A stretch of DNA of 64,000 nucleotides, from NCBI GenBank assembly GCA_003241645.1, contig QFOX01000009.1:9362-73361 (forward strand), in the 5' to 3' direction. This DNA comes from Azospirillum brasilense (lineage in GTDB: Bacteria > Pseudomonadota > Alphaproteobacteria > Rickettsiales > UBA3002). Shown in pieces: positions 1 to 9,535 of this stretch (positions are counted from its first letter, which is position 1; every line of letters starts with the position of its first letter). Below the pieces are notes generated by a model. That model had not been told where the DNA came from. It did not search any database and worked only from the letters and a program-made list of their open reading frames with translations. The position numbers and the translations under genes were made by a program.

Positions 1-237
1 CATGTATTCGACGCGGGTTTTGGTGCTGGCGCAGTTGCCGCCCATGGTCTTGCCGAGGCTGGATTCGCGCGCCGCCTGCAAGGTGATGGCCTCGACCGCG
101 ATCTTGTGGAACATGAACAGGCCGAATTCCATGATGCCAAGGAAAAGCATGAAGAAAATGGGCGCAACGATGGCGAATTCGACGATGCTGGCACCGCCTT
201 CGTCATGCAGAAATCGCTGTAGGAATGCCCGGCTCAT
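1..237 (-). CDS. TadE-like pilus assembly protein, partial (3' end outside window)
   Basis: The reading frame starts at ATG 235-237 and runs off the left edge after 79 residues. An AGGAG Shine-Dalgarno lies 5 bases upstream of the ATG. The N-terminus has a short basic cytoplasmic stretch, a conserved Glu (SIVEFA), then one transmembrane helix at about residues 18-38, which is the TadE/TadF pseudopilin plan. It is a close paralogue of the protein at 2282-2905: both share IAVEAIT and QAARESSLGK. A terminator separates it from the preceding gene and it has its own promoter-like sequence, so it is probably transcribed independently. The family works in Flp/Tad pilus assembly at the inner membrane; the exact role here is inferred from family membership. 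Confidence 0.85.
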   Translation of the reverse strand, partial: MSRAFLQRFLHDEGGASIVEFAIVAPIFFMLFLGIMEFGLFMFHKIAVEAITLQAARESSLGKTMGGNCASTKTRVEYM

Positions 238-255
238 TCGTTCTCCTGAGCTTCC

Positions 256-282
256 AGCATAGCAGCGAAGTGTTAACTTTTT
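256..282 (-). promoter_or_regulatory. Candidate promoter of the partial tadE-like gene
   Basis: On the minus strand the sequence AAAAAGTTAA is followed by a TATGCT hexamer about 19 bases before the start codon. The same AAAAAGTTAA block precedes a perfect TATAAT upstream of the paralogue at 2905, so the arrangement is conserved between the two copies. Assignment is by similarity only. Confidence 0.4.
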
Positions 283-320
283 CTAAAATGCGGCGGATTC
301 TTTTGAACGGCGCAGGGCCC

Positions 321-359
321 TAAAACAAAGCGGGCCGGGCGTTTTCAGCGCCCAGCCCG
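321..359 (-). terminator. Rho-independent terminator of the tad-type operon
   Basis: Read on the minus strand, a GC-rich stem (CGGGCTGGGCG pairing with CGCCCGGCCCG, loop CTGAAAA) is followed by CTTTGTTTTA. It sits 23 bases past the stop codon of the VWA-domain gene and separates it from the next TadE-like gene. Confidence 0.8.
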
Positions 360-381
360 TAATGGTCACGAAAGCATCTGC

Positions 382-1605
382 TTATTCAGCGATGCGCACT
401 TTGCGAATGGTCTCCGCGAACGCGGTGAGGATCTTTTTCAGCTCCGTCGCGTTGGGGGCATAGAAGTAGCGGGCGTTGCCCTTCTCATCCACCGAGGCGC
501 ATTGGCGCAGGGCAGCTTCATCCGACGGGCTGGTGGAAACGAAGTTCACGACATATAGCGTTACGCCAGCATTTTTGATCTTGGTGCATTCCGCGTTGAA
601 GACGGCTGCGTTGCCTGAGGATACATCGGTATACGAAGGCGAGGGATCCGGTTCACGCATGATCTGCCCATCACCCAGCAGGATCATGTTTTTCACCGTG
701 CTGTAGGTTCTGCCATCCGAACGTGAAGTAGCTGGTGTGCCCACGGCGTCGTTCTGTTGCGCAGCATAGTAATTGATCTGGCGGGCCGTTTTGCTTGGGC
801 GGCTGTAGATATAGTTGGCCCAGTTAGTCTGGTTACAGACGATTGCCGGACCGACATAGCCCGTGGTTTTCGTTCCCGTGATCATATTATAGCCTGCGGT
901 AAGGCCCCAATGGTCGAAGTTCTGGCAACGGCCCTGCAACGCGCTCACATACCCTTTGGCGTTTGCTTTGTTGGAAGTCAGCGGGCCATGGGTGGTAATG
1001 CTGCCAGTATAGCCGATCACGCCCACACGCACATCCGCATTTGCATTAGCGGGATAGATACTCTCAAGCATCAGGTCGAGGGCTTCTTTCTCGCAGTCCA
1101 TGCGCGTTCTGCCGCGCCCACAGCCACCGTCGGTCGCCAGTGTCGAGCCCGATTCATCCACCACCACAACCACGTCATAGTCCGTTTTGGCACCGGCTTG
1201 CGTGGATACGCGCGTCCGCCCACCCGCTTCCAGTGAGGCCACGCCCACGTTGGAAATGAAGTTCGCGCCCACATTGCTGTTGGCCGACACCGTCACATCC
1301 GCACCGATATTGATGCTGGGCGTGGGGCGGGCAACACCAAGGTAATCCGACGGGTAATTCAGTTCGTAATAGCGGTTTGCCACCGCCGTGCGTTCGGCCA
1401 CGGTTGCGCCAGCCGGCAACGATGCCGCCGCGATGGCCGCCGCATCGGTCGCCTGTTGCAGTTTCGAGCGCACCAGTTGCTGGCGCCCGAAATCCACCGC
1501 GGCACCACCCGCCGCAAACAGGATGATGATGCCAAGGCCGGTCAGCATCAGCACGTTACCACGTTCATTCCGGAAGAAGCGATGAAGCATATGCATTACG
1601 GACAC
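382..1605 (-). CDS. TadG-like pilus-associated protein with von Willebrand factor A domain
   Basis: A 407-residue protein. Residues 13-38 carry the RGNVLMLTGLG-type segment and transmembrane helix typical of the putative Tad-like N-terminal domain of TadG, followed by an Ala-rich helix (ATDAAAIAAA). A VWA domain starts near residue 143 with a MIDAS signature D150-E-S-G-S154 and ends close to the C-terminus. The start overlaps the end of the upstream TadE/F-like gene by 10 bases, so the two are translationally linked. TadG proteins are secreted or membrane-anchored helpers of Tad pili; the VWA domain usually binds a metal and mediates protein contacts. The adhesive role is inferred. It is the last gene of a three-gene operon ending at a terminator. 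Confidence 0.85.
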   Translation of the reverse strand: MSVMHMLHRFFRNERGNVLMLTGLGIIILFAAGGAAVDFGRQQLVRSKLQQATDAAAIAAASLPAGATVAERTAVANRYYELNYPSDYLGVARPTPSINIGADVTVSANSNVGANFISNVGVASLEAGGRTRVSTQAGAKTDYDVVVVVDESGSTLATDGGCGRGRTRMDCEKEALDLMLESIYPANANADVRVGVIGYTGSITTHGPLTSNKANAKGYVSALQGRCQNFDHWGLTAGYNMITGTKTTGYVGPAIVCNQTNWANYIYSRPSKTARQINYYAAQQNDAVGTPATSRSDGRTYSTVKNMILLGDGQIMREPDPSPSYTDVSSGNAAVFNAECTKIKNAGVTLYVVNFVSTSPSDEAALRQCASVDEKGNARYFYAPNATELKKILTAFAETIRKVRIAE

Positions 1606-2282
1606 TCACTGTAGGTGAAAGCAGGGGGCAGGCAGATGAGCGGCTCGCCGCGGGGGCTGACGAACACGCTACGGTAAAGCTGGGCGGCCGGAATGTTCAG
1701 GCCGAGCCCGGTCAGCACGCCCGCAAGGAACGGCTGGTAGTTGTAGAAAATTTCGCCGATGATGATGTTCTCGCCATCATACATGCCCGCGATGAGCCCG
1801 GCTTTTTCACCGCCGAACGTCACGGGGCTATTCTTCGCGGCGGGATTCGGCGGCCGGAACGGGCCGAAGCCGTTCACTTCACTGAGCACGCCGCCCAGCG
1901 ACCCACCACCGCCCAGCTGCCATTTCACGCGCGTCTGCGCGCCTTCACGGCGGATGGAGGTGAGAATGCCCACCACGCGTGGGTTCGCGGCACCACCCGT
2001 GTAGGGATCGATGATGCGCGGCACATTGGAGAAGACGTTATCGGTAAGTTCATATTCATGCAGCTCGCCCGCTTTCGGCGCAGACGTCGTCGCGCGCGGG
2101 TATTGCGCGGTCATGTTGGTGATGACGTAGGCGGCCTGCTCCAGCTTCTGGCTGATGACGATGTAACGCGCCAGTTCCGCCCCGCCGAGGAAGATCACCA
2201 GCAGGAATGGCAGCACGAAGGCGAACTCCAGCAGCGCGACGCCGCGGGTATTTCGAACGAACTGTGTAAAGAATACGGTCAT
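1596..2282 (-). CDS. TadE/TadF-like pilus assembly protein
   Basis: A 228-residue protein with N-terminal RGVALLEFAFVLPFLL, giving the conserved Glu inside a single transmembrane helix (about residues 14-36) and then a helical stretch (SQKLEQAAYVITNMTAQ), as in TadE/TadF minor pseudopilins. The periplasmic part has no other motif I recognise; two cysteines near the C-terminus may form a disulfide. Its ATG overlaps the TAA of the upstream tadE-like gene by one base (TAATG), and its own 3' end overlaps the VWA gene, giving a tight operon tadE - tadE/F - tadG. Neither the Tad ATPase nor the secretin is in this window. Confidence 0.8.
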   Translation of the reverse strand: MTVFFTQFVRNTRGVALLEFAFVLPFLLVIFLGGAELARYIVISQKLEQAAYVITNMTAQYPRATTSAPKAGELHEYELTDNVFSNVPRIIDPYTGGAANPRVVGILTSIRREGAQTRVKWQLGGGGSLGGVLSEVNGFGPFRPPNPAAKNSPVTFGGEKAGLIAGMYDGENIIIGEIFYNYQPFLAGVLTGLGLNIPAAQLYRSVFVSPRGEPLICLPPAFTYSECP

Positions 2283-2905
2283 TAGAAGGGCTCGTTCTTG
2301 AAGACGGTGCGGGCACTGATCATCACCACCCCGGTAGTGCCACCCTTACCGTCGGCACTCCCGAAATATTGGGCGAGGTAGGGAATCAGAACTTTCCATG
2401 GGTAGATCACGCGCACTTCCACCACGTCACCCGCGTTACCCACGGCTGCGGCGGCCGATGCGCCCTGATAGCCGGTGGCGCCATTGACTTCCTCGAACGG
2501 GCCCACATTGCCGGGGCCGCACACGGCCGGAGCAGAGCTAGGCTTTTGCGGATCGAACAAGCAAATATCCGGCAGGAAGGTGCCGCCATTGGCCAGCGTG
2601 TTGATCTGCACGATCGTATCGTCGCCACGAATGAGCGATTTGGATTTCTGCTGCACCACGCAGCGCATGTAGGACGCGCGGTCGGCCGTGCCGGCGCACG
2701 GGCCCGCGCTGTTGGACTTGCCAAGGCTGGATTCGCGCGCCGCCTGCATGGTGATCGCCTCCACCGCAATGCGGTGGAACATGTACAGCCCGAATTCAAG
2801 AATACCGAGGAACAGCAGGAAGAACACAGGGGCAACGAACGCGAACTCAATAATGTTCGCGCCGCGCTCATCGTTCAGAAAGCGTTGGAAGAATTGCTTG
2901 CTCAC
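2282..2905 (-). CDS. TadE-like pilus assembly protein
   Basis: A 207-residue protein. I place the start at GTG 2903-2905 because AGAGGAA lies just upstream and because the N-terminus (SKQFFQRFLNDERGA) then aligns with the partial paralogue at 1-237; an in-frame extension further upstream has no homology and crosses the promoter. The single transmembrane helix spans about residues 18-38 with the conserved Glu (IIEFAF). It is the first gene of the tadE - tadE/F - tadG operon. Function is inferred from the TadE family: assembly of Flp-type pili. Confidence 0.85.
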   Translation of the reverse strand: MSKQFFQRFLNDERGANIIEFAFVAPVFFLLFLGILEFGLYMFHRIAVEAITMQAARESSLGKSNSAGPCAGTADRASYMRCVVQQKSKSLIRGDDTIVQINTLANGGTFLPDICLFDPQKPSSAPAVCGPGNVGPFEEVNGATGYQGASAAAAVGNAGDVVEVRVIYPWKVLIPYLAQYFGSADGKGGTTGVVMISARTVFKNEPF

Positions 2906-2923
2906 CGGTTCCTCTTTCGTAGC

Positions 2924-2947
2924 ATTATACCAAAATTTTAACTTTTT
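2924..2947 (-). promoter_or_regulatory. Promoter of the tadE operon
   Basis: On the minus strand a perfect TATAAT with an upstream TTGG lies at 2924-2929, about 19 bases before the GTG start. The AAAAAGTTAA block shared with the paralogue's upstream region lies at 2938-2947. No convincing -35 is visible. Confidence 0.55.
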
Positions 2948-2973
2948 CCCACCTGTTTTTGCCCTTTTTTCGG

Positions 2974-4104
2974 CTAGATGCCGAATCGGCGGGGCATCAC
3001 CAGTTCGCGGTTGATATACACATGCATCAATAGCCCGCACGCCATCAGCGTGGCCAGCATGAACGAGCCGCCGTAGGACAGGAACGGCAGCGGCACGCCC
3101 ACCACCGGGATCATGCCCATGACCATGGCCATGTTAATGAAAATATGGACAAAAAGCATGGCGGCCACGCCCGCGGCAATGAGCCGGCCGAACTGGTGGC
3201 GGCAGCGCACCGCCAGCATCAGCGCGAACATCAGCAGCGCGCCATACAGGGTCAGCAGCACCGCCGAGCCGAGGAACCCAAGTTCCTCCGCCAGCATGGT
3301 AAAAATGAAATCCGTCTGTTTTTCCGGCAGAAAATCCAGCTGGCCCTGGCTGCCCTGCAGCAGGCCTTTGCCCGTGAGCCCGCCCGAGCCAATGGCGATC
3401 TTGGATTGAATGATGTTGTAGCCCGCACCCAGCGGGTCCGAATCGGGGTCGAGGAAGGTGCGCACCCGGCGTTTCTGGTAATCATGCAGGAAATGGTAGG
3501 CCACCGGCACCGCCGCCGCCACCCCGCCGATCGCCACCGCGAAATACTGCCAGCGAATGCCCGCCATGAAGCACAGCGAAAACGCGATGAAGCTGACAAT
3601 GGTGGCCGTGCCGAGGTTCGGCTGTTTCAGGATGAGCCCCACCGGCAACAGCGTCAGCATCAGCGGCACCAGCAGCAGGATGTAATGGCGCGTGCTGTCC
3701 ATCGGTGCGCTGTGGAAGTAGCGCGCCAGTGCGAGGATGATGCCGAGCTTCATGAGCTCCGAGGGCTGGATGTTGAACGCCCCCACCCCGATCCAGCGTT
3801 GCGCGCCCATGCCGATGATGCCCATCACCTCCACGATCACCAGCATCACCACGCAGGCGGCGTAGAAGAAATAGGCGCTGCGCATCAATAGTGGCGTGGG
3901 CGTAACGGCGATCACCAACATCATCGCCAGCCCCAGCACCATGCTCACCGATTGCTTCAGGGCGAACACGCGGAACTCACCGCCCGCGGCGGAATATTGC
4001 ATGGCCAGCCCCAGCAGGCACAGCAGCATGATGACCAGCAGCATGCCGCCATGCATGGATTGTGCGCGGCCCTTCCAGCGTTTGATGTGCGTGCGGCTGA
4101 TCAT
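2974..4104 (-). CDS. rodA: Peptidoglycan glycosyltransferase RodA (SEDS family)
   Basis: A 376-residue polytopic protein starting at ATG 4102-4104, which overlaps the stop of the PBP2 gene (ATGA); an open extension upstream lies inside the PBP2 frame and is not used. Family hallmarks are visible: LAMQYSAAG in the first helices, WIGVGAFNIQPSELMKL, LKQPNLGTATI, GLTGKGLLQGSQ, and LPFLSYGGSF near the C-terminus. RodA polymerises lipid II into glycan strands in the inner membrane and partners with the transpeptidase PBP2. It is the last gene of the mreB-mreC-mreD-mrdA-rodA cluster, in the order usual for proteobacteria. Confidence 0.97.
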   Translation of the reverse strand: MISRTHIKRWKGRAQSMHGGMLLVIMLLCLLGLAMQYSAAGGEFRVFALKQSVSMVLGLAMMLVIAVTPTPLLMRSAYFFYAACVVMLVIVEVMGIIGMGAQRWIGVGAFNIQPSELMKLGIILALARYFHSAPMDSTRHYILLLVPLMLTLLPVGLILKQPNLGTATIVSFIAFSLCFMAGIRWQYFAVAIGGVAAAVPVAYHFLHDYQKRRVRTFLDPDSDPLGAGYNIIQSKIAIGSGGLTGKGLLQGSQGQLDFLPEKQTDFIFTMLAEELGFLGSAVLLTLYGALLMFALMLAVRCRHQFGRLIAAGVAAMLFVHIFINMAMVMGMIPVVGVPLPFLSYGGSFMLATLMACGLLMHVYINRELVMPRRFGI

Positions 4105-5927
4105 GCGTCGTCCTTCACCGGTAGCAGCGGCCGGGGCGCTGCACCCTGCAGCAATTCCTGCAATTTCTGCATCACGTCGCGCGCCACGGGCGCAGCCGCT
4201 GAAGCACCGCCGCCGCCATGCTCGATCAGCACCGAGCAGCAATATTCGGGTTTTTCCGCCGGGGCGAAGCCAACGAACAGGCCATGGTGGCGGAACTTCC
4301 ACGGAATGCTGTTCTGGTCCTGCCCGCGCACGGTGATGCGGCGCACCTGCGCCGTGCCGGTCTTACCGCCGAAGCTCATGCCCTCGGCCTTGATGGTGCT
4401 GCCATAAGCCGTGCCACGCGGCGAGTTGGTCACCATGTTCATGCCCTCGAGCGCCACCTGCAGATGCTTCGCGTCGATGTCGATGAAGCCATCGTCGCGG
4501 CTTTCCTCATCCAGCAGCAGGCGCGGGTAGATCTTCTTGCCACCGTTCACCATGCGCGCCGTCATGATCGCCAGCTGCACCGGCGTGGTCAGCACGTCGC
4601 CCTGCCCGATGGCCGTATTGATGGTTTCGCCGGGGTTCCATGGCAGGCCGCGCGCCTGCTTTTTCCAGTCCGGCGAAGGCACAATGCCTGCGCGCTCACC
4701 GCGCAGCCCAAGGCCCGAGGGCGCACCCAGCCCGAATTCTTTGGCCATCTCGGCCACCGCGTCGATGCCCGCTTCACGGCCCACCGTGTAGAAATATGTA
4801 TCGCACGACACCGCAAGCGCTTCGGCAAAATTCACCGCGCCGTGGCCTTCGGGCTTCCAGCAGTTCCAGCGGTTGCTGCCAAGGTAGAAATGGCCCGGGC
4901 AATAGACCTTGCGCTCCGGGCTGACCTTGCCGGATTTCAGCGCCGCAAGGCCGGTGACCATTTTGAACGTCGATCCCGGCGGGTATTGCCCGGCGATGGC
5001 CTTGTTCAGCAACGGCACTTTCTCGTTCGCGTTGAGTGCATTCCAATAGCCCTGTTTGATGCCCTTGCTGAATTCGTTGGGGTCGTACGACGGCACCGAG
5101 GCCAGCGCCAGCACCTCGCCGGTGTGCACATGCATCACCACCACCGCGCCGGACTGGTCAGCAAGCCGCTCGACCACGTATTCCTGCAGGCGCGTATCGA
5201 TGGTCAGGTTCAGGGTGGGGCCGGCCTTGGCTTCCTTCTTGGCCAGTTCGCGCACCGGCGAGCCCACCACGTTCACCTCGAGCTGGCGGGTGCCGGGAAT
5301 GCCCCGCAGTTTCGCTTCGTACAGCGCCTCGATACCATTTTTGCCAATGCGCATGTCCGGCTGCTTCAACAGCGGATCGTCCTCTTTCACCTCGTTGGGC
5401 GCGACCTTACCGACATAACCGATCAGGTGGCTCGCATGGTCCGAGAACGGGTAATGCCGCCACTGCCCTTCTTCGATGAAGGCGGTCGGCAGGTTCGGCA
5501 GGTGGAATTCCACGCGTGCCATTTCCTCCCAGCTCAAATGCTCGCGCACCAGCACGGGGAATCCGCGCTTGGCGCGCTTGATATCCACGCGGCGCTCCTC
5601 CAGCTCCGCCGGGCGCAACTGCAGCAGGCTGCCGAGCTGCTCGAGCGTTTCCGCCGCAATATCCTTGCGTTCGGATTCCAGCATCAGCCGGTAATTCACG
5701 TGGTTCATGGCCATGGCCACGCCATAGCGATCGGCGATGACGCCGCGCGGCGGCACCAGCATCTGCACCTTGATGCGGTTGCCTTCTGCCTCGGTCACGT
5801 ATTCTTCGCCGCGCACGAATTGCAGGTAATAGAGCCGCGTCAGCAACGAGGTGCAGGCGAACGCCTGCAGCCCACCAAAAACAAAGGCGCGGCGCTGGAT
5901 CATTCGTTGCAGGTCGATGGGACGCAT
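4101..5927 (-). CDS. mrdA: Penicillin-binding protein 2, elongation-specific transpeptidase
   Basis: A 608-residue class B PBP. A single membrane anchor lies near residues 14-35, followed by the PBP dimerisation domain and the transpeptidase domain with S319-T-F-K (nucleophile Ser), S374-C-D, and K522-T-G-T. The VPPRGVIADRYG segment near residue 58 is typical of MrdA. It crosslinks new peptidoglycan during elongation with RodA. Its stop overlaps the rodA start by four bases, and it follows mreD by 16 bases, so it belongs to the same transcription unit. Length is normal for the family. Confidence 0.97.
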   Translation of the reverse strand: MRPIDLQRMIQRRAFVFGGLQAFACTSLLTRLYYLQFVRGEEYVTEAEGNRIKVQMLVPPRGVIADRYGVAMAMNHVNYRLMLESERKDIAAETLEQLGSLLQLRPAELEERRVDIKRAKRGFPVLVREHLSWEEMARVEFHLPNLPTAFIEEGQWRHYPFSDHASHLIGYVGKVAPNEVKEDDPLLKQPDMRIGKNGIEALYEAKLRGIPGTRQLEVNVVGSPVRELAKKEAKAGPTLNLTIDTRLQEYVVERLADQSGAVVVMHVHTGEVLALASVPSYDPNEFSKGIKQGYWNALNANEKVPLLNKAIAGQYPPGSTFKMVTGLAALKSGKVSPERKVYCPGHFYLGSNRWNCWKPEGHGAVNFAEALAVSCDTYFYTVGREAGIDAVAEMAKEFGLGAPSGLGLRGERAGIVPSPDWKKQARGLPWNPGETINTAIGQGDVLTTPVQLAIMTARMVNGGKKIYPRLLLDEESRDDGFIDIDAKHLQVALEGMNMVTNSPRGTAYGSTIKAEGMSFGGKTGTAQVRRITVRGQDQNSIPWKFRHHGLFVGFAPAEKPEYCCSVLIEHGGGGASAAAPVARDVMQKLQELLQGAAPRPLLPVKDDA

Positions 5928-5943
5928 GGCGTCACCCTACACG

Positions 5944-6447
5944 CTAGGTTCGTGCTGGCAATAGCTTCACCAGCTCGCGTGCGCCGAAATAAAAAATCGG
6001 GAACCAGCCGATGCTCACGCCTGCACCAATGAGCACGCCGCGCAGCGGTGGCCGTTCGGGCATGATGAAGCCCACCAGCGCCCACAGCATCAGGTACAGC
6101 ACCAGCAGCACCATGGCGGCCTCGGCCCAGCGTAGCGTGAACAGCTGGTGGCTGGTGCGGCGCGTCTGGTTCTGCACATACAGCGTCAGGAACAGGCTGA
6201 GCAATGCCTGCGCCCCCAGCGGTGTGCCAAAGATCAGGTCGCTGACCAGGCCCAGCACAAATGCCACCGTCACCGGCCAGCTGGCAGGCGCCAGCGCGCC
6301 GATGGTCAGCGCCGCCAGCCACACCACATGCGGCGTGAGCGGGCCATATTGCCAGCTGATGGGCAGCGCGCACAGCACCAGCAGCAACGCGATGAGCACG
6401 CTGGGCAGCGCAAGGATCACGCGATCATATACGGTGGGCGAAGCCAT
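5944..6447 (-). CDS. mreD: Rod shape-determining protein MreD
   Basis: A 167-residue hydrophobic protein with about five predicted transmembrane segments; the FVLGLVSDLIFGTPLGAQAL region matches the loop conserved in MreD. It is the membrane subunit that ties MreC to the elongasome. Its ATG (6445-6447) overlaps the stop codon of mreC by one base, and the neighbours are mreC and mrdA, which makes the call secure despite the low sequence conservation of the family. Confidence 0.93.
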   Translation of the reverse strand: MASPTVYDRVILALPSVLIALLLVLCALPISWQYGPLTPHVVWLAALTIGALAPASWPVTVAFVLGLVSDLIFGTPLGAQALLSLFLTLYVQNQTRRTSHQLFTLRWAEAAMVLLVLYLMLWALVGFIMPERPPLRGVLIGAGVSIGWFPIFYFGARELVKLLPART

Positions 6448-7346
6448 TAGCGCACGGGAATGGTGGCCGATAGCGGCACGGGCGGTTGTTCGGCCTGCGC
6501 CGGGCTGGCAGGCTTTTGCGTGCTGATGACCACGCGCAGGTATTCCGCCTGCGCCAGCGGGCGCAACGGCTTGATGAGATAGCCCGCCGCGTCTTTTTTG
6601 AAGACCTGCCCCACCGCGATGCCGCCGGGGATGAGGTCACCCTCCTGCGTGGTGACGACCGGCTCGCCGAGGTTCAGCGCCGCGTTCTCGGTATGCATGA
6701 ACGACAGGCGCAGCAATTCGTTGCCATTGCCCGTGAGAATCGCGCGCTGGCGCGTGGTGCCCATCACCACCGGCACGCGGCTTGCCGCGTCGTTCAGCAG
6801 CATCACGCGGGTGGTGTGCTCGGCCACTTCCAGCGTGCGGCCGACCAGCCCATACGCATCCGTCACCGGCTGCAGCGGCTTGATGCCTTCGGCACTGCCC
6901 GCGTTGATGGTGATGTACTGGCCGAAGCTCGCCGGGCTCTGCCCGATCACCCGGGCGGTCACGTAACTCGCATGCTCCACCGGCTGGTATGCCATGAGTT
7001 TTCGCAGCGCCGTGTTCTCGGCCTTCATGGCCTGCGCCACGGATTGCCAGTGGCGCAATGTTTCGTTCTCGGCGCGCAGGCGGCGGTTCTCCTCCGCCGC
7101 GTCCAGCACTTCCCCGGTCGAGGCAGCGAGCTTGCGCGTCGCCGTTACGGGTTGGCTGGCCACCTGCATGGCGGGGCGCAGCATTTCCAGCATCTGCAGG
7201 CGCACCTGCACCACGGATGGATGCTGCGCGCGCGACAGCGCCAGCAAGGTGAGCCCGGTCAGGATAAGGAGGGTCACCACCGCACGCTGCGTGGCAGGGC
7301 GGGCGGTCGTTCGGCTGGTGGCGTAATGGTAGCGTTCGCGCGACAT
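6447..7346 (-). CDS. mreC: Rod shape-determining protein MreC
   Basis: A 299-residue protein from ATG 7344-7346; a TTG 36 bases further upstream is also in frame but has no better ribosome site. One transmembrane helix (about residues 25-42) is followed by a coiled coil (AAEENRRLRAENETLRHW) and the MreC beta-barrel domain, recognisable by ASFGQYITINAGSAEGI and GLVGRTLEVAEHTTRVMLL. MreC is the periplasmic scaffold that links MreB and MreD to PBP2 and RodA. It lies 251 bases downstream of mreB, and a dispersed structured repeat occupies that gap. Confidence 0.96.
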   Translation of the reverse strand: MSRERYHYATSRTTARPATQRAVVTLLILTGLTLLALSRAQHPSVVQVRLQMLEMLRPAMQVASQPVTATRKLAASTGEVLDAAEENRRLRAENETLRHWQSVAQAMKAENTALRKLMAYQPVEHASYVTARVIGQSPASFGQYITINAGSAEGIKPLQPVTDAYGLVGRTLEVAEHTTRVMLLNDAASRVPVVMGTTRQRAILTGNGNELLRLSFMHTENAALNLGEPVVTTQEGDLIPGGIAVGQVFKKDAAGYLIKPLRPLAQAEYLRVVISTQKPASPAQAEQPPVPLSATIPVR

Positions 7347-7473
7347 GCGACCGACGATGCGATTGCGCGCCGCGAATGTCAAATTTTACTTGGGCCGCGC
7401 CCGATATGCTGCAGCATTATTTCATGCCGCAGCGCAACATGAAGCTGTAATGTTAGCGTCAATAGAGTGCCAT

Positions 7474-7558
7474 GCGTAGCGCTTTATGGCGCGAGCCGTG
7501 AGCGTCAGCGAACGGAAAGGGTAAGGAGCGCAGCGACGAAGGGATAGCAGATCCCTTC
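7474..7558 (+). repeat. Dispersed structured repeat, family A, copy 1
   Basis: It begins GCGTAG, continues with a small hairpin and GAGCCG, and ends in the perfect terminal hairpin GAAGGGAT-agcag-ATCCCTTC. It shares this plan with copies at 20770, 29107 (reverse), 29253, 44185 (reverse) and 57236. A further short inverted repeat GCCACC-gaa-GGTGGC follows. It fills the otherwise empty gap between mreB and mreC. Confidence 0.7.
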
Positions 7559-7597
7559 AGCCACCGAAGGTGGCCACTTCATGCGCAGCAAAACAGC

Positions 7598-8677
<1,080 letters not shown>

Positions 8678-8806
8678 TTAGCGGCGCACCCCCCCGTGGC
8701 AAGGGGAATGTCACGTTTATCACCGCGATTTTACGACCGCCGCGTGGCGCGCCAGCTTCACACAAACTTCATGTGCATATATACCTACTGCCGCTATGGT
8801 TGGCCC

Positions 8807-9535
8807 ATGCGCACGGACCACCCAGCCTATCGCCTATTCACCGCCGAGGAATGCACGTTCCTCGAGCGCATGTTCGTGCAGCACCCTAGAATAGGCGAGG
8901 GTTTCGACATGTTTCTGAGCATTCCCGCCGAGCAACGCCTCAGCTTTGCCCACGAAGCACTGCAAGTCATGCCACGCAACGGCTGGGTACGGCGTTTCGT
9001 GAAGCACCCCGAAACGGTTTATGAGCATCTGAAGGACGTGGCGAGGATGGCGCAGACACTTCCCTTGCCCCCTAATCTGGGTGGATTGACGGAAGATATA
9101 GCCCGCCGCAGGTTAGTGTTCATGGCCGCGCTTCATGATGTGCCAGAAGCCATCGCCACCGATTTCACGCCCCATTGTGCCATAGCGCCGGAAGATAAGG
9201 ATCGACTCGAGTTGCTGGCGGGAAAAGTGATATTTGCCTCCAACTCCCTTCGCATGTGGCGGCTGCAGGAATATATCGAGCAGGTCACCCCGCTATCGCA
9301 CACTTTGTACGATCTGGACAAACTCTCGGCCGTGCGGCAGGCGCTTGTTTACGAAGGCCAGTATCCCGAAAAACGCGGCAAACTTTACGATGAATTCCGC
9401 AGCTATGCCCTGCCGCGCCTGAAGACGGATGAGGGGCGCCAGCTCGCCGCAGCGATCGATGCGCAGGCCGAGGCCATTCGCGAAGAAGGGCGGCAAAAAT
9501 CCCTGAAAGAGAAGTTTGGCGGCTGGGCGCGCTAG
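8807..9535 (+). CDS. HD-domain phosphohydrolase, YfbR/HDDC2-like nucleotidase
   Basis: A 242-residue protein from ATG 8807. The HD metal site is complete: H74 (YEHLKD), H110-D111 in ALHDVPEAIATDF, and D171 (DLDKLSA). The HDxxEAxxxD form is typical of the YfbR/HDDC2 5'-deoxynucleotidase branch, so dephosphorylation of deoxynucleoside monophosphates is likely but inferred. There is no Shine-Dalgarno before this ATG; a TATGGT hexamer ends 6 bases upstream, so the mRNA may be leaderless. In-frame ATGs further upstream (for instance 8771) are possible alternatives. Its stop overlaps the leuA stop in a shared CTAG. Confidence 0.75.
   Translation: MRTDHPAYRLFTAEECTFLERMFVQHPRIGEGFDMFLSIPAEQRLSFAHEALQVMPRNGWVRRFVKHPETVYEHLKDVARMAQTLPLPPNLGGLTEDIARRRLVFMAALHDVPEAIATDFTPHCAIAPEDKDRLELLAGKVIFASNSLRMWRLQEYIEQVTPLSHTLYDLDKLSAVRQALVYEGQYPEKRGKLYDEFRSYALPRLKTDEGRQLAAAIDAQAEAIREEGRQKSLKEKFGGWAR

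Noticed and set aside
2..262. Plus-strand open frame of 86 codons at the left edge
   Set aside because: Antisense to the partial TadE-like gene, whose start, ribosome site and paralogue are clear.
4218..6032. Plus-strand open frame of about 600 codons
   Set aside because: Antisense to mrdA (PBP2), which has all catalytic motifs.
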